From positions 1 through 54,502 of the forward strand of contig DKUR01000060.1 in assembly GCA_002490775.1 (NCBI GenBank): a DNA stretch of 54,502 nt, written 5' to 3'. Position 1 is the stretch's first letter, and every line of letters begins with the position of its first letter. Origin of the DNA: Lachnospiraceae bacterium UBA7199. Lineage in GTDB: Bacteria > Bacillota > Clostridia > Lachnospirales > Lachnospiraceae. Made by a program: the position numbers and the translations under genes. The notes under the pieces were generated by a model. That model saw nothing but the letters and a program-made list of their open reading frames with translations, was not told the DNA's origin and did not search any database. Shown here piece after piece: positions 8,247 to 16,435 of this stretch.

Positions 8247-8516
8247 TCACGGAAATCAATTTTCAGATTCCGGGAGATGTATATACGTTGACGGAGAGGA
8301 ATGCATCTAAAAAATATTTCTTAAGGAGTCCTTTCAACAACGTCAGTGGTTAGCGAGGTTAAGAGCAGCAGGCAACTTACAAGTTGCCTGCTGCTCTCGA
8401 GCTTATCACTGTTACGTTGTTGTCGAGCGAAAGCGTGACGACGAAGAAATATTTTTTGGATGCATTCCTCTATAACACCACATACATCGCCGGAATCTGA
8501 AAATTGATTTCCGTGA
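8247..8516. repeat. 270-bp long-inverted-repeat element (MITE-like or giant hairpin)
   Basis: The two ends, 8247-8273 and 8490-8516, are perfect 27-bp inverted repeats. Further in, 28 bp starting AGAGGAATGCATC on the left pair with the right half with one mismatch, then CAACAACGT and a CAGTG-AGC block pair. The centre is a perfect 17-bp stem (AGAGCAGCAGGCAACTT and its complement) with a 2-base loop. The whole element could thus fold into one interrupted hairpin. I see no coding potential in it. A second copy end lies at 1-23. It fills the gap between thiT and the Cys/His-repeat gene, so nearly all of this gene-free stretch is the element. I see no clear target-site duplication. Confidence 0.85.
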
Positions 8517-8524
8517 TGTGCTCT

Positions 8525-9205
8525 TTATTCATTCACCATACTTTTCACTTTCAGAATCCCCTTAGAAACAGGAGGAAGAAGGATAAGAATAACGGTAATC
8601 AAAGCCTCTAATCCCAAATAAGCGCCATTATATGCAAGAGAATACACTGGTGCCGTCATATTGTAGCTTGCTGCATAACTTCCAAAGAAAATCATTCCTG
8701 ACAAAAAGGTAAAGAAATATCTTCCAAGAACCCCCAGTAAATATCCTTTCAACAGTCCCTGCTTTTTATTGGAAAATATTCCAGAAAGACCTAATGCCCC
8801 GAACGCAAATATGTAATCCGTAAGCATCTGCGGAATGCTGATAATATAAGGATTAGAAACCAATTGCAAAAAACCGTAAGCAACTGCTGCAGTAAGTCCA
8901 GTCCTTAGTCCAAACAAATAACCAATCAGACAGATAAACAGCATGCTGCAAAGTGTAACGGAACCACCCATAGGCATATCAACAATCAGCTTGATCTCGC
9001 TTGTCACCATAGCAAGGGCCATTGCTGCAGCCGAAAATACCAACTGTTTCGTACCGATTTTTTTCTTCCCATCAGCACTACTAACCACACAGCCTAACAA
9101 AAGAATCAACAGCATGACTGCAATTAATGCCCCATAGCCAATTCCCGTCAGTTCAAAAGAATTTCCCCATTCCTCATCAATGATTTCTGTTACAAAAATA
9201 GACAT
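8525..9205 (-). CDS. thiT: ThiT-type thiamine ECF transporter S component
   Basis: A 226-residue membrane protein with about six helices. MPMGGSVTLCSMLFI, GLRTGLTAAVAYGFLQL, and MLTDYIFAFGALGLSGIF match the ThiT signature, in which Trp/Tyr/Glu residues bind thiamine; it differs in detail from the Lactococcus protein. It needs an EcfAA'T energising module, and one is encoded directly upstream on the same strand. ATG 9205 is chosen, not the upstream GTG at 9223, because AGGAGG at 9218-9213 lies seven bases before it. A TPP riboswitch in the leader strongly supports thiamine as substrate. The N-terminal 40 residues form an extra helix before the typical ThiT core. Confidence 0.9.
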   Translation of the reverse strand: MSIFVTEIIDEEWGNSFELTGIGYGALIAVMLLILLLGCVVSSADGKKKIGTKQLVFSAAAMALAMVTSEIKLIVDMPMGGSVTLCSMLFICLIGYLFGLRTGLTAAVAYGFLQLVSNPYIISIPQMLTDYIFAFGALGLSGIFSNKKQGLLKGYLLGVLGRYFFTFLSGMIFFGSYAASYNMTAPVYSLAYNGAYLGLEALITVILILLPPVSKGILKVKSMVNE

Positions 9206-9237
9206 AAAAAAACCTCCTTGCACTCAATCGCAGGAGG
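9206..9237 (-). terminator. Riboswitch expression platform: terminator containing the thiT ribosome binding site
   Basis: On the minus strand CCTCCT (9237-9232) pairs with AGGAGG (9218-9213), with possible further GC/GC pairing inside the loop, followed by seven T's and then ATG 9205. The 3' arm is itself the Shine-Dalgarno sequence of thiT. Folding would therefore both terminate transcription and hide the ribosome binding site. This is read from the sequence; the ligand-bound state is inferred. Confidence 0.7.
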
Positions 9238-9337
9238 AGTCTTTTCTTTCATAAATGGGTAGTTTTCGTTGGTTAGAAGGTATGAAACAATTATAGAATC
9301 ATTGTTTATAGTTATAAAACTGCCGCATTTATAAAAA

Positions 9338-9436
9338 TCTGCTTCCTTACGCCGGCATTATCCGGTTCAAGTAATGAGGGTTAGTGTAAAAGATGTCTGG
9401 CTTTCACACAATCTCAGCTTGCGCTCCCCTAGCGAA
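9338..9436 (-). ncRNA. TPP riboswitch (THI element)
   Basis: On the minus strand the conserved TPP aptamer cores are present in order: AGGGGAGCGCAAGCTGAGA, then a variable P3 stem, ACCCTCATTACTTGAACC, and CCGGATAATGCCGGCGTAAGG. These match the CUGAGA, ACCUGAUCUGGAUAAUGCC and GCGUAGGGA consensus. It lies about 130 bases upstream of thiT and ends in the terminator/SD-sequestering stem at 9206-9237. TPP binding should switch the gene off. Confidence 0.93.
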
Positions 9437-9456
9437 TCGTTATTTAATTCGTATTA

Positions 9457-9485
9457 AAAATAAATCACATTTATGCAATTGTCAA
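9457..9485 (-). promoter_or_regulatory. Predicted sigma-A promoter for the thiT riboswitch leader
   Basis: Minus strand TTGACA (9485-9480, perfect), 17-bp spacer, TATTTT (9462-9457). It starts transcription about 15-20 bases before the aptamer, as expected for a riboswitch leader, and shows that thiT can be expressed separately from the ECF module upstream. Confidence 0.65.
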
Positions 9486-9501
9486 GATATTTTTTTAATT
9501 T

Positions 9502-9582
9502 GTAACGGTTCTGCCATGCTCATTCATAAGTTGTCGTTTTATACATCCTGCATAATCATTTTCGCATGGCAGAACTGTTACA
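9502..9582. repeat. Long-arm inverted repeat at the ecfT stop codon
   Basis: The arms 9502-9519 and 9564-9581 pair over 18 bp with one mismatch (GTAACGGTTCTGCCATGC and its near complement), around a 44-base spacer. The TAA stop codon of ecfT (9578-9580) is inside the right arm. In the minus direction the stem is followed by A-rich, not T-rich, sequence, so it is not a typical intrinsic terminator for ecfT. Confidence 0.75.
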
Positions 9583-10405
9583 CAAATGGGTTGTAAAATC
9601 TGCTTCCGTCGGCAAAGGTGATGATTAATGCTGCTATCATAAACACGATTGTAAAGGCAATGGTAAGGTAGTCGTTTCTGCGCAGCTTTTTCTCCATGTA
9701 CCAGGTACGCTTTTTATGTTTCCCATAGCCCCTAAGCTCCATCGCATTGCTGACAACATCAATCCGGTCCATGCTGGAAAAGATCAGCGGAAAAATAATG
9801 GAGGAGGTATTTTTGATTCTGGAAAACAAAGAAGCTTTCCCTGACATTTCAATTCCTCTTGCCTCCTGCGCATGCTTGATCTTTGTAAATTCTCCCTGCA
9901 CGTCCGGTATATATCTTAAGGCAATAGAAATGGCATAGCCCACATTATAGCTGATTCCCACTTTGTTCATAGAAGCTGCAAATTCACTTGGATTGGTAGT
10001 CACCAAAAACATAAACACTGCCGGAATAACGGTAAAATACTTAATGATCACATTAAATTCATAAAAAAGCTGTTCTTTGGTTACATCATAATTCCCTGCA
10101 ATATGAAAAAGCACTGTCCTTGTGCCATAAATATGCGTACCCTGATCGGGAGAAAACACAAAAATTGCTATCACATTTAAAGTCAAAAACAGCATTATCA
10201 TCTTAAATACTGCCCCAACCTGTTTCCATTTAGTTTTTGATATTTTGAAAATAATCAAACTGAAAAGCACCATAAACGCCAGGATTCTGGTATCATAAGT
10301 AATCATACTGGTAAAGCACCAGAGCAGAAAAAAGATTAGTTTACTTACTCCGCTCAACTGATGAATCCAGGTATCCTTTTCTTCATAGGCTAATATTTTA
10401 GACAT
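9578..10405 (-). CDS. ecfT: ECF transporter transmembrane component EcfT
   Basis: A 275-residue membrane protein that couples the ABC ATPases to the S component. The coupling-helix motifs common to EcfT are visible: AQEARGIEMSG and MELRGYGKHKKRTW, that is, A.(E/D)ARG repeated as (M)ELRGYG. Five or six hydrophobic helices precede or flank them. ATG 10405 (MSKILAYEEKDTW) overlaps the last 8 bases of the ATPase gene. The longer open frame upstream is just the ATPase C-terminus read in another frame and is left out. Transcribed with ecfA and the UPF0397 gene. Confidence 0.9.
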   Translation of the reverse strand: MSKILAYEEKDTWIHQLSGVSKLIFFLLWCFTSMITYDTRILAFMVLFSLIIFKISKTKWKQVGAVFKMIMLFLTLNVIAIFVFSPDQGTHIYGTRTVLFHIAGNYDVTKEQLFYEFNVIIKYFTVIPAVFMFLVTTNPSEFAASMNKVGISYNVGYAISIALRYIPDVQGEFTKIKHAQEARGIEMSGKASLFSRIKNTSSIIFPLIFSSMDRIDVVSNAMELRGYGKHKKRTWYMEKKLRRNDYLTIAFTIVFMIAALIITFADGSRFYNPFV

Positions 10406-12125
10406 CTTCCTGCTCCTCCTTCTGCATCCTGTTTTCCCTCTCAAAGGCAATAAACCGTTCCACAAATTCAGAAGGCTGGCCGATCTGGCAGTTGACAGCC
10501 AGGTCATACAAAGATGTTTTCTTTAAATATGCCTTATCCGCAATCTCCTCATTGGTCAGCACCTTAGCAGGCGTATCATCTGCAATCAAATGGCCGTCCG
10601 CAATCACAATCGCCCTGTCTGTATATTCCAGCATTAGATGCATGTCGTGAGTGATCATGATAATGGTAATACCATAGTTTTCATTAATCTCCTTTAAAAA
10701 CTCCATGATCTCCGTATAATGCCGGTAATCCTGTCCAGCAGTAGGTTCATCCAATATGAGAACCTGTGGATCCATTACAAGAATAGACGCAATGGAGACT
10801 CTCTTTTTTTGTCCAAAGCTTAAAGCCGATACCGGCCAGTTTCTAAAAGGATAAAGACCGCAGGTCTTTAATGTCTTATAAACTCTTTCCTTTATCTCTT
10901 CTTCCGGCACACCCCGGACAACAAGTCCTAATGCTACCTCATCATAAATCATGGGCTTGGAGATCATTTGATTGGGACTTTGCATCACCAATCCAATCTT
11001 TTCTCCCCGCTCTTTAATAGAAAGAGGTGCCATATCTTCTCCATCTAAAAGTATCTTTCCTCTGGAAGGCTTATAAAAACCACAGATCAAATTGGAAAGG
11101 GTGGATTTTCCCGCACCGTTTTTCCCTACAATGCTTACCATCTCTCCCTTTTTTATGTCAAAGTGAATGTGTTGAAGAATCGGTTTCCCTTCCGTATATG
11201 AAAAATACAAATCTTCAACTTTTAACACAGAAGTAGTTTCCTTTTCCTTCGGCTTTTCCGGTGCTTTTTCGAACCAGTTCTTTACAGCGGCTGTATACCC
11301 TTGCAAATTCATGGTTTCAATATGCTGGGGACTGTCTTTGGGGGAAATCACACAGCCCGCATGCTTTAACGCCGTAATATAAAGAGGCTCCCTGATTCCC
11401 TGCTGGTTTAAAATATCTGTTGAAAGAAGTTCATCCGGCGTGGTGTCTGCAACGATCCTTCCCTCTCCAATGACTACGATCCGGTCCACATCTCTGTAAA
11501 GCGCATCTTCCAGGCGGTGCTCAATAATCAGGATAGTTTTCTGCTTCTTTTTCTGTATCTGGTCTATCATGTCTATGGCACGCTTTCCGGTAGCCGGATC
11601 TAAATTAGCTAAAGGCTCATCAAACAACAAAATATCAACGTCATCCACCATAACGCCTGCCATAGACACCCGCTGCTTCTGCCCGCCGGACAATTCCCCC
11701 GGGGCATTGCCAAGAAGCTTCTTTACATCCACCATCTCTGCCGCTTCATCTACCTTTTTAAACATTTCCTCCTGAGGCACCAGATTATTTTCAAGAGCAA
11801 ATGCAATATCTTCCGCAACCGTCAGTCCTATAAACTGCCCGTCTGTATCCTGCAGCACAGTGCCTACGATCTTAGACAGACCAAATATCCCAAGTGTTGC
11901 CGGATCTTTCTGGGCAATCTGCAGGGTTCCTGTGCTTTCTCCTGTATAAGAAAAAGGCACCAGCCCATTGATACAATGGGCTAGTGTTGATTTTCCTGAT
12001 CCGGAAGGACCTACGATCAAAACCTTCTCTCCAGGCATAATTGCAAGATTAATATTCCGAAGCGTCGGTTCTGTCTGCGCTCGATATTTAAATGAAAAAT
12101 CTTTAAATTCGATAATAGGCGCCAT
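10398..12125 (-). CDS. ecfA: Fused double ECF ABC ATPase (EcfA-EcfA')
   Basis: A 575-residue protein with two complete ABC ATPase domains in tandem. The first has Walker A GPSGSGKST (about residue 38), signature LSGGQKQR and Walker B DILLFDEP; the second has Walker A GKNGAGKST, signature LSFGQKKR and Walker B VLILDEP. A Q-loop and switch His are seen in both (IIEH, MITHD). The second signature, with SFGQ in place of SGGQ, is normal for one EcfA subunit. Fusion of both ATPases is typical of YkoD-like modules dedicated to one or few S components. It hydrolyses ATP to drive vitamin uptake through EcfT. Six bases separate it from the S component gene upstream. Confidence 0.93.
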   Translation of the reverse strand: MAPIIEFKDFSFKYRAQTEPTLRNINLAIMPGEKVLIVGPSGSGKSTLAHCINGLVPFSYTGESTGTLQIAQKDPATLGIFGLSKIVGTVLQDTDGQFIGLTVAEDIAFALENNLVPQEEMFKKVDEAAEMVDVKKLLGNAPGELSGGQKQRVSMAGVMVDDVDILLFDEPLANLDPATGKRAIDMIDQIQKKKQKTILIIEHRLEDALYRDVDRIVVIGEGRIVADTTPDELLSTDILNQQGIREPLYITALKHAGCVISPKDSPQHIETMNLQGYTAAVKNWFEKAPEKPKEKETTSVLKVEDLYFSYTEGKPILQHIHFDIKKGEMVSIVGKNGAGKSTLSNLICGFYKPSRGKILLDGEDMAPLSIKERGEKIGLVMQSPNQMISKPMIYDEVALGLVVRGVPEEEIKERVYKTLKTCGLYPFRNWPVSALSFGQKKRVSIASILVMDPQVLILDEPTAGQDYRHYTEIMEFLKEINENYGITIIMITHDMHLMLEYTDRAIVIADGHLIADDTPAKVLTNEEIADKAYLKKTSLYDLAVNCQIGQPSEFVERFIAFERENRMQKEEQEDV

Positions 12126-12130
12126 ATAAT

Positions 12131-12685
12131 TTAATCCTCTTTTTTAAGACTGGAAGATTTTGCTCCAACTGCAGAATATCCTACACAAAGTAAGGTTCCT
12201 AAAATGCCGATAATGATAATATTTCCCACGAATGCCCATGCGCCTTGAACAAATACCTTGTTTACAGGCTCTGCATAAATTAAAATGTCCAGAATCGGTG
12301 CAACAACAATCCATGCCACTGCATTGGCAATTACCTGAACTACATTAAAGTGAATGATCATCTTTGTATTTCCAAAGCCGCCCTCTTTAATTGCATATTT
12401 CTTTGCAAATATTCCAATTGCAAGGCCTACAACTGCATCAGGGAATACCCAGCTCCACCATACACTTCCATAAAACATTGCATCACCTAATGCATGTCCT
12501 AAAAGACCAATGATTCCACCTACAACAGGACCAAAAACAGCAGCCAGAAAAGCCATGATTGCCATACGGGGCTGTAAATATGTATTGGGGATGGGGGTAG
12601 GAATCTGAATTTCCGTAAGTGCAACAAACAGTGCGGTTCCAATACCAATTGCAACAACTTCTTTAATGCCAAATTTTAATTTCAT
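12131..12685 (-). CDS. ECF transporter S component, UPF0397 family
   Basis: A 184-residue membrane protein with about five helices. VVAIGIGTALFVALTE, IPNTYLQPRMAIMAFLAAVFGPVVGG, LGHALGDAMFYGSVWWSWVFPD and the WxxxG-rich C-terminal half match the UPF0397 family, which public annotation often names an ECF riboflavin-type substrate-binding protein. The actual substrate is not proven; neighbouring thiT and the YkoEDC-like arrangement could also suggest a thiamine precursor. It starts the S-AA'-T operon, with ATG 12685 and GAGGAGG upstream. A promoter candidate lies in the end of addA (12743-12772). Confidence 0.85.
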   Translation of the reverse strand: MKLKFGIKEVVAIGIGTALFVALTEIQIPTPIPNTYLQPRMAIMAFLAAVFGPVVGGIIGLLGHALGDAMFYGSVWWSWVFPDAVVGLAIGIFAKKYAIKEGGFGNTKMIIHFNVVQVIANAVAWIVVAPILDILIYAEPVNKVFVQGAWAFVGNIIIIGILGTLLCVGYSAVGAKSSSLKKED

Positions 12686-12740
12686 ATGAATTTCCTCCTC
12701 ATAGTTATATTGTTTGGCTTAAAATCCTTTAGATTTGCTT

Positions 12741-15700
12741 TTAGTATAACACAATCTCTTTCGCAAGTGCAAAAGAATATATGATTTTCTGTTTTACTTT
12801 TTTACCTGTCAGCCGGCTAAGAGCCTCCCCATAATAATCCAACTGAACCTGATATCTCTTTATCAGCTCCTTGGGAGATTTGACAACATCTGTTTTGTAA
12901 TCTACCACCACAATCTCTCCCTCCTCCTCAAAAAACACATCAATAATTCCCTGAATCAGCATCTGCTCCTTTTTGGGGAACTGCCCTCCTAACCGGTCCG
13001 CCGGGATTCCCAAGACAAAAGGCTGTTCCCGTTTCAGCTTTCCCTCTTCCCCGGCTTTTGCCATCCGGTATGCAAGACTGCTTTTTAGAAACGCATCTAT
13101 CTTTGAAATGGAAATGCTTTCCCTCCACTTGTCTTCCAAAACCTGCATCTCCACAAACTGATCAAGCTGCCGGAGCAATTCCGCCTTCCTTCCTTCTTCT
13201 TGTTTATCTCCGTCCGGCTTCATCCATTTTAATAAAGGAGAAAAATCGATCAGCTCCATGACCTTATGATAGGCGCTTCCCCGGTCTGTTCCTGACATTC
13301 CTTCTCTACTTTCAATAAAGGAAGGAATATAGGGCACAATTTCCGGTTCCTCAAACAGTGTCTGGGTAAAGGCATCTTCCATACGCGCCTTCGCCCTTTC
13401 CTCTTCTCCCCCATTCTCAATTGACCGATCTGGTAAATCATGCATTCTCTTTTTCTTTAATTCCGACACTGTGGTCTTGATAAACAATCCTGACAAATGC
13501 TGGTAAGGATAGCTTCGGGAAAACTTATCTGATAATTGTGTCATAATTTCATTTTCCTTATCAGTCATTAAGTCAGGGTGATGAGCCTGTATAAGCAACT
13601 GCTGCCGGCGTCCCATTTCTTCCGCCGCGTCCCGCACATCCTTGAAAAGCATCTCTCCCGGCGCAGCCATTCTCACCTCTGACAAACAGGGCAAAATGAA
13701 ATCCAAATAACATCCTGCACTGGAAAGAACCGAAAACGCTATCTTTTCCCCCTGTAATTTTTCCTGTTCTTCAAATTCTTTTTTCTGCTCCATCTTTGCC
13801 TTAAATTTCTCCAAATCAGGCGTCATGGCTGTAAGAATCAGCTTCTCTTTTGCCCTGGTCATTGCCACATACAGGATGCGGAGCTCCTCTCCTAATGCAT
13901 CCAATTTCATTTTCAAGGCCATGACATTTTTTTTCAGGGTATTTCCTTTCACTCGAAGCTTATTGTCAACATAATCCACGCCAACTCCAAGATCAATATC
14001 CACAATTAATCTGCCACTGGTATCCTGCATATTAAATTTTTTAGACAGCCCTGATACAAAGCATACGGGAAACTCCAGCCCCTTGCTTTTATGGATGCTC
14101 ATAATGCGTACAACATCGGCATTTTCGTCCAGTACATCGGCCTCTCCATAATCCACCTCATATTTTTCCAATTGCTCTATATACCGCAGAAAATGAAATA
14201 GTCCGTAATAACTGGTATTCTCAAAGGCCGCCGCACGGGTTAAAAGCATCTCCACATTGGCTCTCCGTCTCTCTCCTCCCGGCCTTGCGGTCACATAATT
14301 CAAGTATCCTGTATCCTGCAAAATTTCCTGAATCAGCTTGTGAATGGGCGTATACGCACTTTTTCTTCTGTATCCGGACAGCATATTCAAAAAAGCCTGC
14401 ACTTTTTCCTGCAAATCTCCCTGATAGGAAATAAGCAGTTCAAACAGGGTGCTTTCTTTATCCTTACTCCGCATACTTGCAATTTCTTCCTCTGAAAATC
14501 CCCCAAAAAAAGACTTCATTGTTCCATAAAGGGGAATATCCTGTAAGGGATTGTCAATAATCCGAAGAAGCTGTATCAACACCTTGATTTCCACTGCCTG
14601 AAAATATCCTGTTTGAGAAGAAACATAAGCAGGAATCCCTTCTTTCTCAAGAATATTTTTAAATTCTTCCGCCCAGCCTGCAGTAGTCCGCAGCAGAATC
14701 ACCATATCGCTGTATCTGACTGGTCTCAAAAGACCGCTGTCTTTATCTGTCACTTGAAGTTCACGGTACAAATCCCTTATTTTTCCGGCAATCATCTCCG
14801 CCTCCTGCTCCTTTGCGGTAAGCGGTGAACCGGTATCTTTTCCAACTACAATATACTCTGTCTCATAAAAAGAATCTTCGTCTGTTTCATTTTCCCCATA
14901 GACAGGATACTCTGCCCCTGGGTAAAGGGCCGCCTCCTCATCGTACTCCACGCCTCCTAACTGTTTTCCCATAATTTGAAAAAAAAGCTGGTTAATGCTG
15001 TCAAGCACCTGTGAACGGCTTCTGAAATTTTTATGAAGGTCTATACGTTGACTATTTGAGTCATCTCGGGAATAAGAATTATATTTTTCCATAAAAAGCT
15101 CTGGTCTTGCAAGACGGAATTTATAAATGCTCTGCTTCACATCCCCCACCATAAACCGGTTAAAATGTCCTTCCTCCTCGCCGGAAATACTTTTTAATAA
15201 GAATTCCTGTACCAGATTACTGTCCTGATATTCGTCGATCAAAATTTCATGAAAGTGCTGGCGGTATTCCTTTGCAGCTTCTGTGGGATACACAGCGCCC
15301 CCCTCATCTTTATGCAGTAAAATACGTAAAGCAAGATGTTCCATATCATGAAAATCAATCATATTTTCCTGCCTTTTTTTCTCATCCAGCTTTTCCTTAT
15401 AGGCGGTCACAAGACGCAGCATCTCTTCCACACTTTCTGCTGCCTTCTGCATCCTTTCCACTACCTGCTGTGGTGAAAGCAAAAGATATGCATTCCTGAT
15501 ATCTTCCAATTGTTTTTTGATCTCCTTGCGGATCTGCTGCACTCTGTCTCTGCATACAGGATTTACCGTATCATCCCTTTTAGAAGGAAGTCTTCCAAAT
15601 GAAATTTCTTCAAAGGCTTCATAGTATGCCTTGAAGCTGTCTGGTGTTAAAAGCTGTTCCAGCATTTCCCGCTCCTTCGACAACATCGCAGTATACATAT

Positions 15701-16433
15701 AGGGACCATCCGGCCTGTCACAAATCCGCAGCGCCATATCCAGATTTTTTACACACTGCTCACAGATCATGCGGATATATTCAATTAAAAACCTGCACCA
15801 ATCTGAATTTTCCAATTCAATAACATCTGTAATTTTATAGTCAGAAGCACATTTCCTAATCCACTCTTCTGGCCAGGGATAACTCATAGAGAACTCATAA
15901 ATTCTGGTAATGAATTCCTCTAACAATTGATCCGTATTTCCACTTGTAAAATACTCTACGCAGCAAATAAACTTTTCCGTCTTTTCCTGATACGCTTCCT
16001 CCAAAAGCTCTGCCAGCACATCCTGCTTTAACAGTTTAAGCTCGCCCTCATCTGCTACCCGAAATCCCGGATCAAGTCCCACATCATTAAAATTGTTCCT
16101 TATGATAAACAAACAAAAGCTGTGGATCGTGGTAATCTGGGCATTATGTAAAAGCGAAGCCTGCTTTTGAAGATGTATGTTCTCTGGTTCCTTCTCCAAT
16201 TGCCTGCTGATGGCCTGACCGATACGTTCCCGCATCTCCGCTGCCGCTGCATTGGTAAAGGTCACTACCAAAAGCTTGTCAATATCCACAGGATCTTCTT
16301 TATCTGTGATCATGCGGATAATGCGTTCCACTAAAACCGCTGTCTTTCCCGATCCTGCGGCTGCAGAAACCAGAATATTTCTATCTCTTAAATCTATTAC
16401 CTTTTGCTGTTCAGGAGTAAATTTAACTGCCAT
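12741..16433 (-). CDS. addA: ATP-dependent helicase/nuclease subunit A
   Basis: A 1230-residue UvrD-type helicase with a C-terminal RecB-like nuclease, the motor and one nuclease of the AddAB complex that resects double-strand breaks. Walker A AAAGSGKTAVLVERI (about residue 25), TNAAAAEMRERI, DEYQDSN (motif II), GDVKQSIYKFR (motif III), NFRS (IV), SIHKSKGLEFPV (V) and VAMTRAKEKL (VI) follow in order. Near the C-terminus GSAYHKVMELI and VVDYKTD are the nuclease motifs. ATG 16433 lies two bases after the addB stop; a TTG six bases earlier is an alternative. Together with addB it is probably translationally coupled. Confidence 0.97.
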   Translation of the reverse strand: MAVKFTPEQQKVIDLRDRNILVSAAAGSGKTAVLVERIIRMITDKEDPVDIDKLLVVTFTNAAAAEMRERIGQAISRQLEKEPENIHLQKQASLLHNAQITTIHSFCLFIIRNNFNDVGLDPGFRVADEGELKLLKQDVLAELLEEAYQEKTEKFICCVEYFTSGNTDQLLEEFITRIYEFSMSYPWPEEWIRKCASDYKITDVIELENSDWCRFLIEYIRMICEQCVKNLDMALRICDRPDGPYMYTAMLSKEREMLEQLLTPDSFKAYYEAFEEISFGRLPSKRDDTVNPVCRDRVQQIRKEIKKQLEDIRNAYLLLSPQQVVERMQKAAESVEEMLRLVTAYKEKLDEKKRQENMIDFHDMEHLALRILLHKDEGGAVYPTEAAKEYRQHFHEILIDEYQDSNLVQEFLLKSISGEEEGHFNRFMVGDVKQSIYKFRLARPELFMEKYNSYSRDDSNSQRIDLHKNFRSRSQVLDSINQLFFQIMGKQLGGVEYDEEAALYPGAEYPVYGENETDEDSFYETEYIVVGKDTGSPLTAKEQEAEMIAGKIRDLYRELQVTDKDSGLLRPVRYSDMVILLRTTAGWAEEFKNILEKEGIPAYVSSQTGYFQAVEIKVLIQLLRIIDNPLQDIPLYGTMKSFFGGFSEEEIASMRSKDKESTLFELLISYQGDLQEKVQAFLNMLSGYRRKSAYTPIHKLIQEILQDTGYLNYVTARPGGERRRANVEMLLTRAAAFENTSYYGLFHFLRYIEQLEKYEVDYGEADVLDENADVVRIMSIHKSKGLEFPVCFVSGLSKKFNMQDTSGRLIVDIDLGVGVDYVDNKLRVKGNTLKKNVMALKMKLDALGEELRILYVAMTRAKEKLILTAMTPDLEKFKAKMEQKKEFEEQEKLQGEKIAFSVLSSAGCYLDFILPCLSEVRMAAPGEMLFKDVRDAAEEMGRRQQLLIQAHHPDLMTDKENEIMTQLSDKFSRSYPYQHLSGLFIKTTVSELKKKRMHDLPDRSIENGGEEERAKARMEDAFTQTLFEEPEIVPYIPSFIESREGMSGTDRGSAYHKVMELIDFSPLLKWMKPDGDKQEEGRKAELLRQLDQFVEMQVLEDKWRESISISKIDAFLKSSLAYRMAKAGEEGKLKREQPFVLGIPADRLGGQFPKKEQMLIQGIIDVFFEEEGEIVVVDYKTDVVKSPKELIKRYQVQLDYYGEALSRLTGKKVKQKIIYSFALAKEIVLY
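12743..12772 (-). promoter_or_regulatory. Candidate promoter for the ECF module inside the addA 3' end
   Basis: Minus strand TTGCAC (12772-12767), 18-bp spacer, TATACT (12748-12743), ending at the addA stop codon and about 60 bp before the UPF0397 gene. It would let the vitamin transporter be expressed apart from addBA. Confidence 0.45.
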
Positions 16434-16435
16434 AG

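Noticed and set aside
8247..8516. CRISPR array or tandem repeat
   Set aside because: The repetition is inverted, not direct, with no spacers and no cas genes nearby.
9502..9582. Ordinary intrinsic terminator for ecfT
   Set aside because: In the direction of ecfT the stem is followed by A-rich sequence, not a U-run, and the loop is 44 bases.
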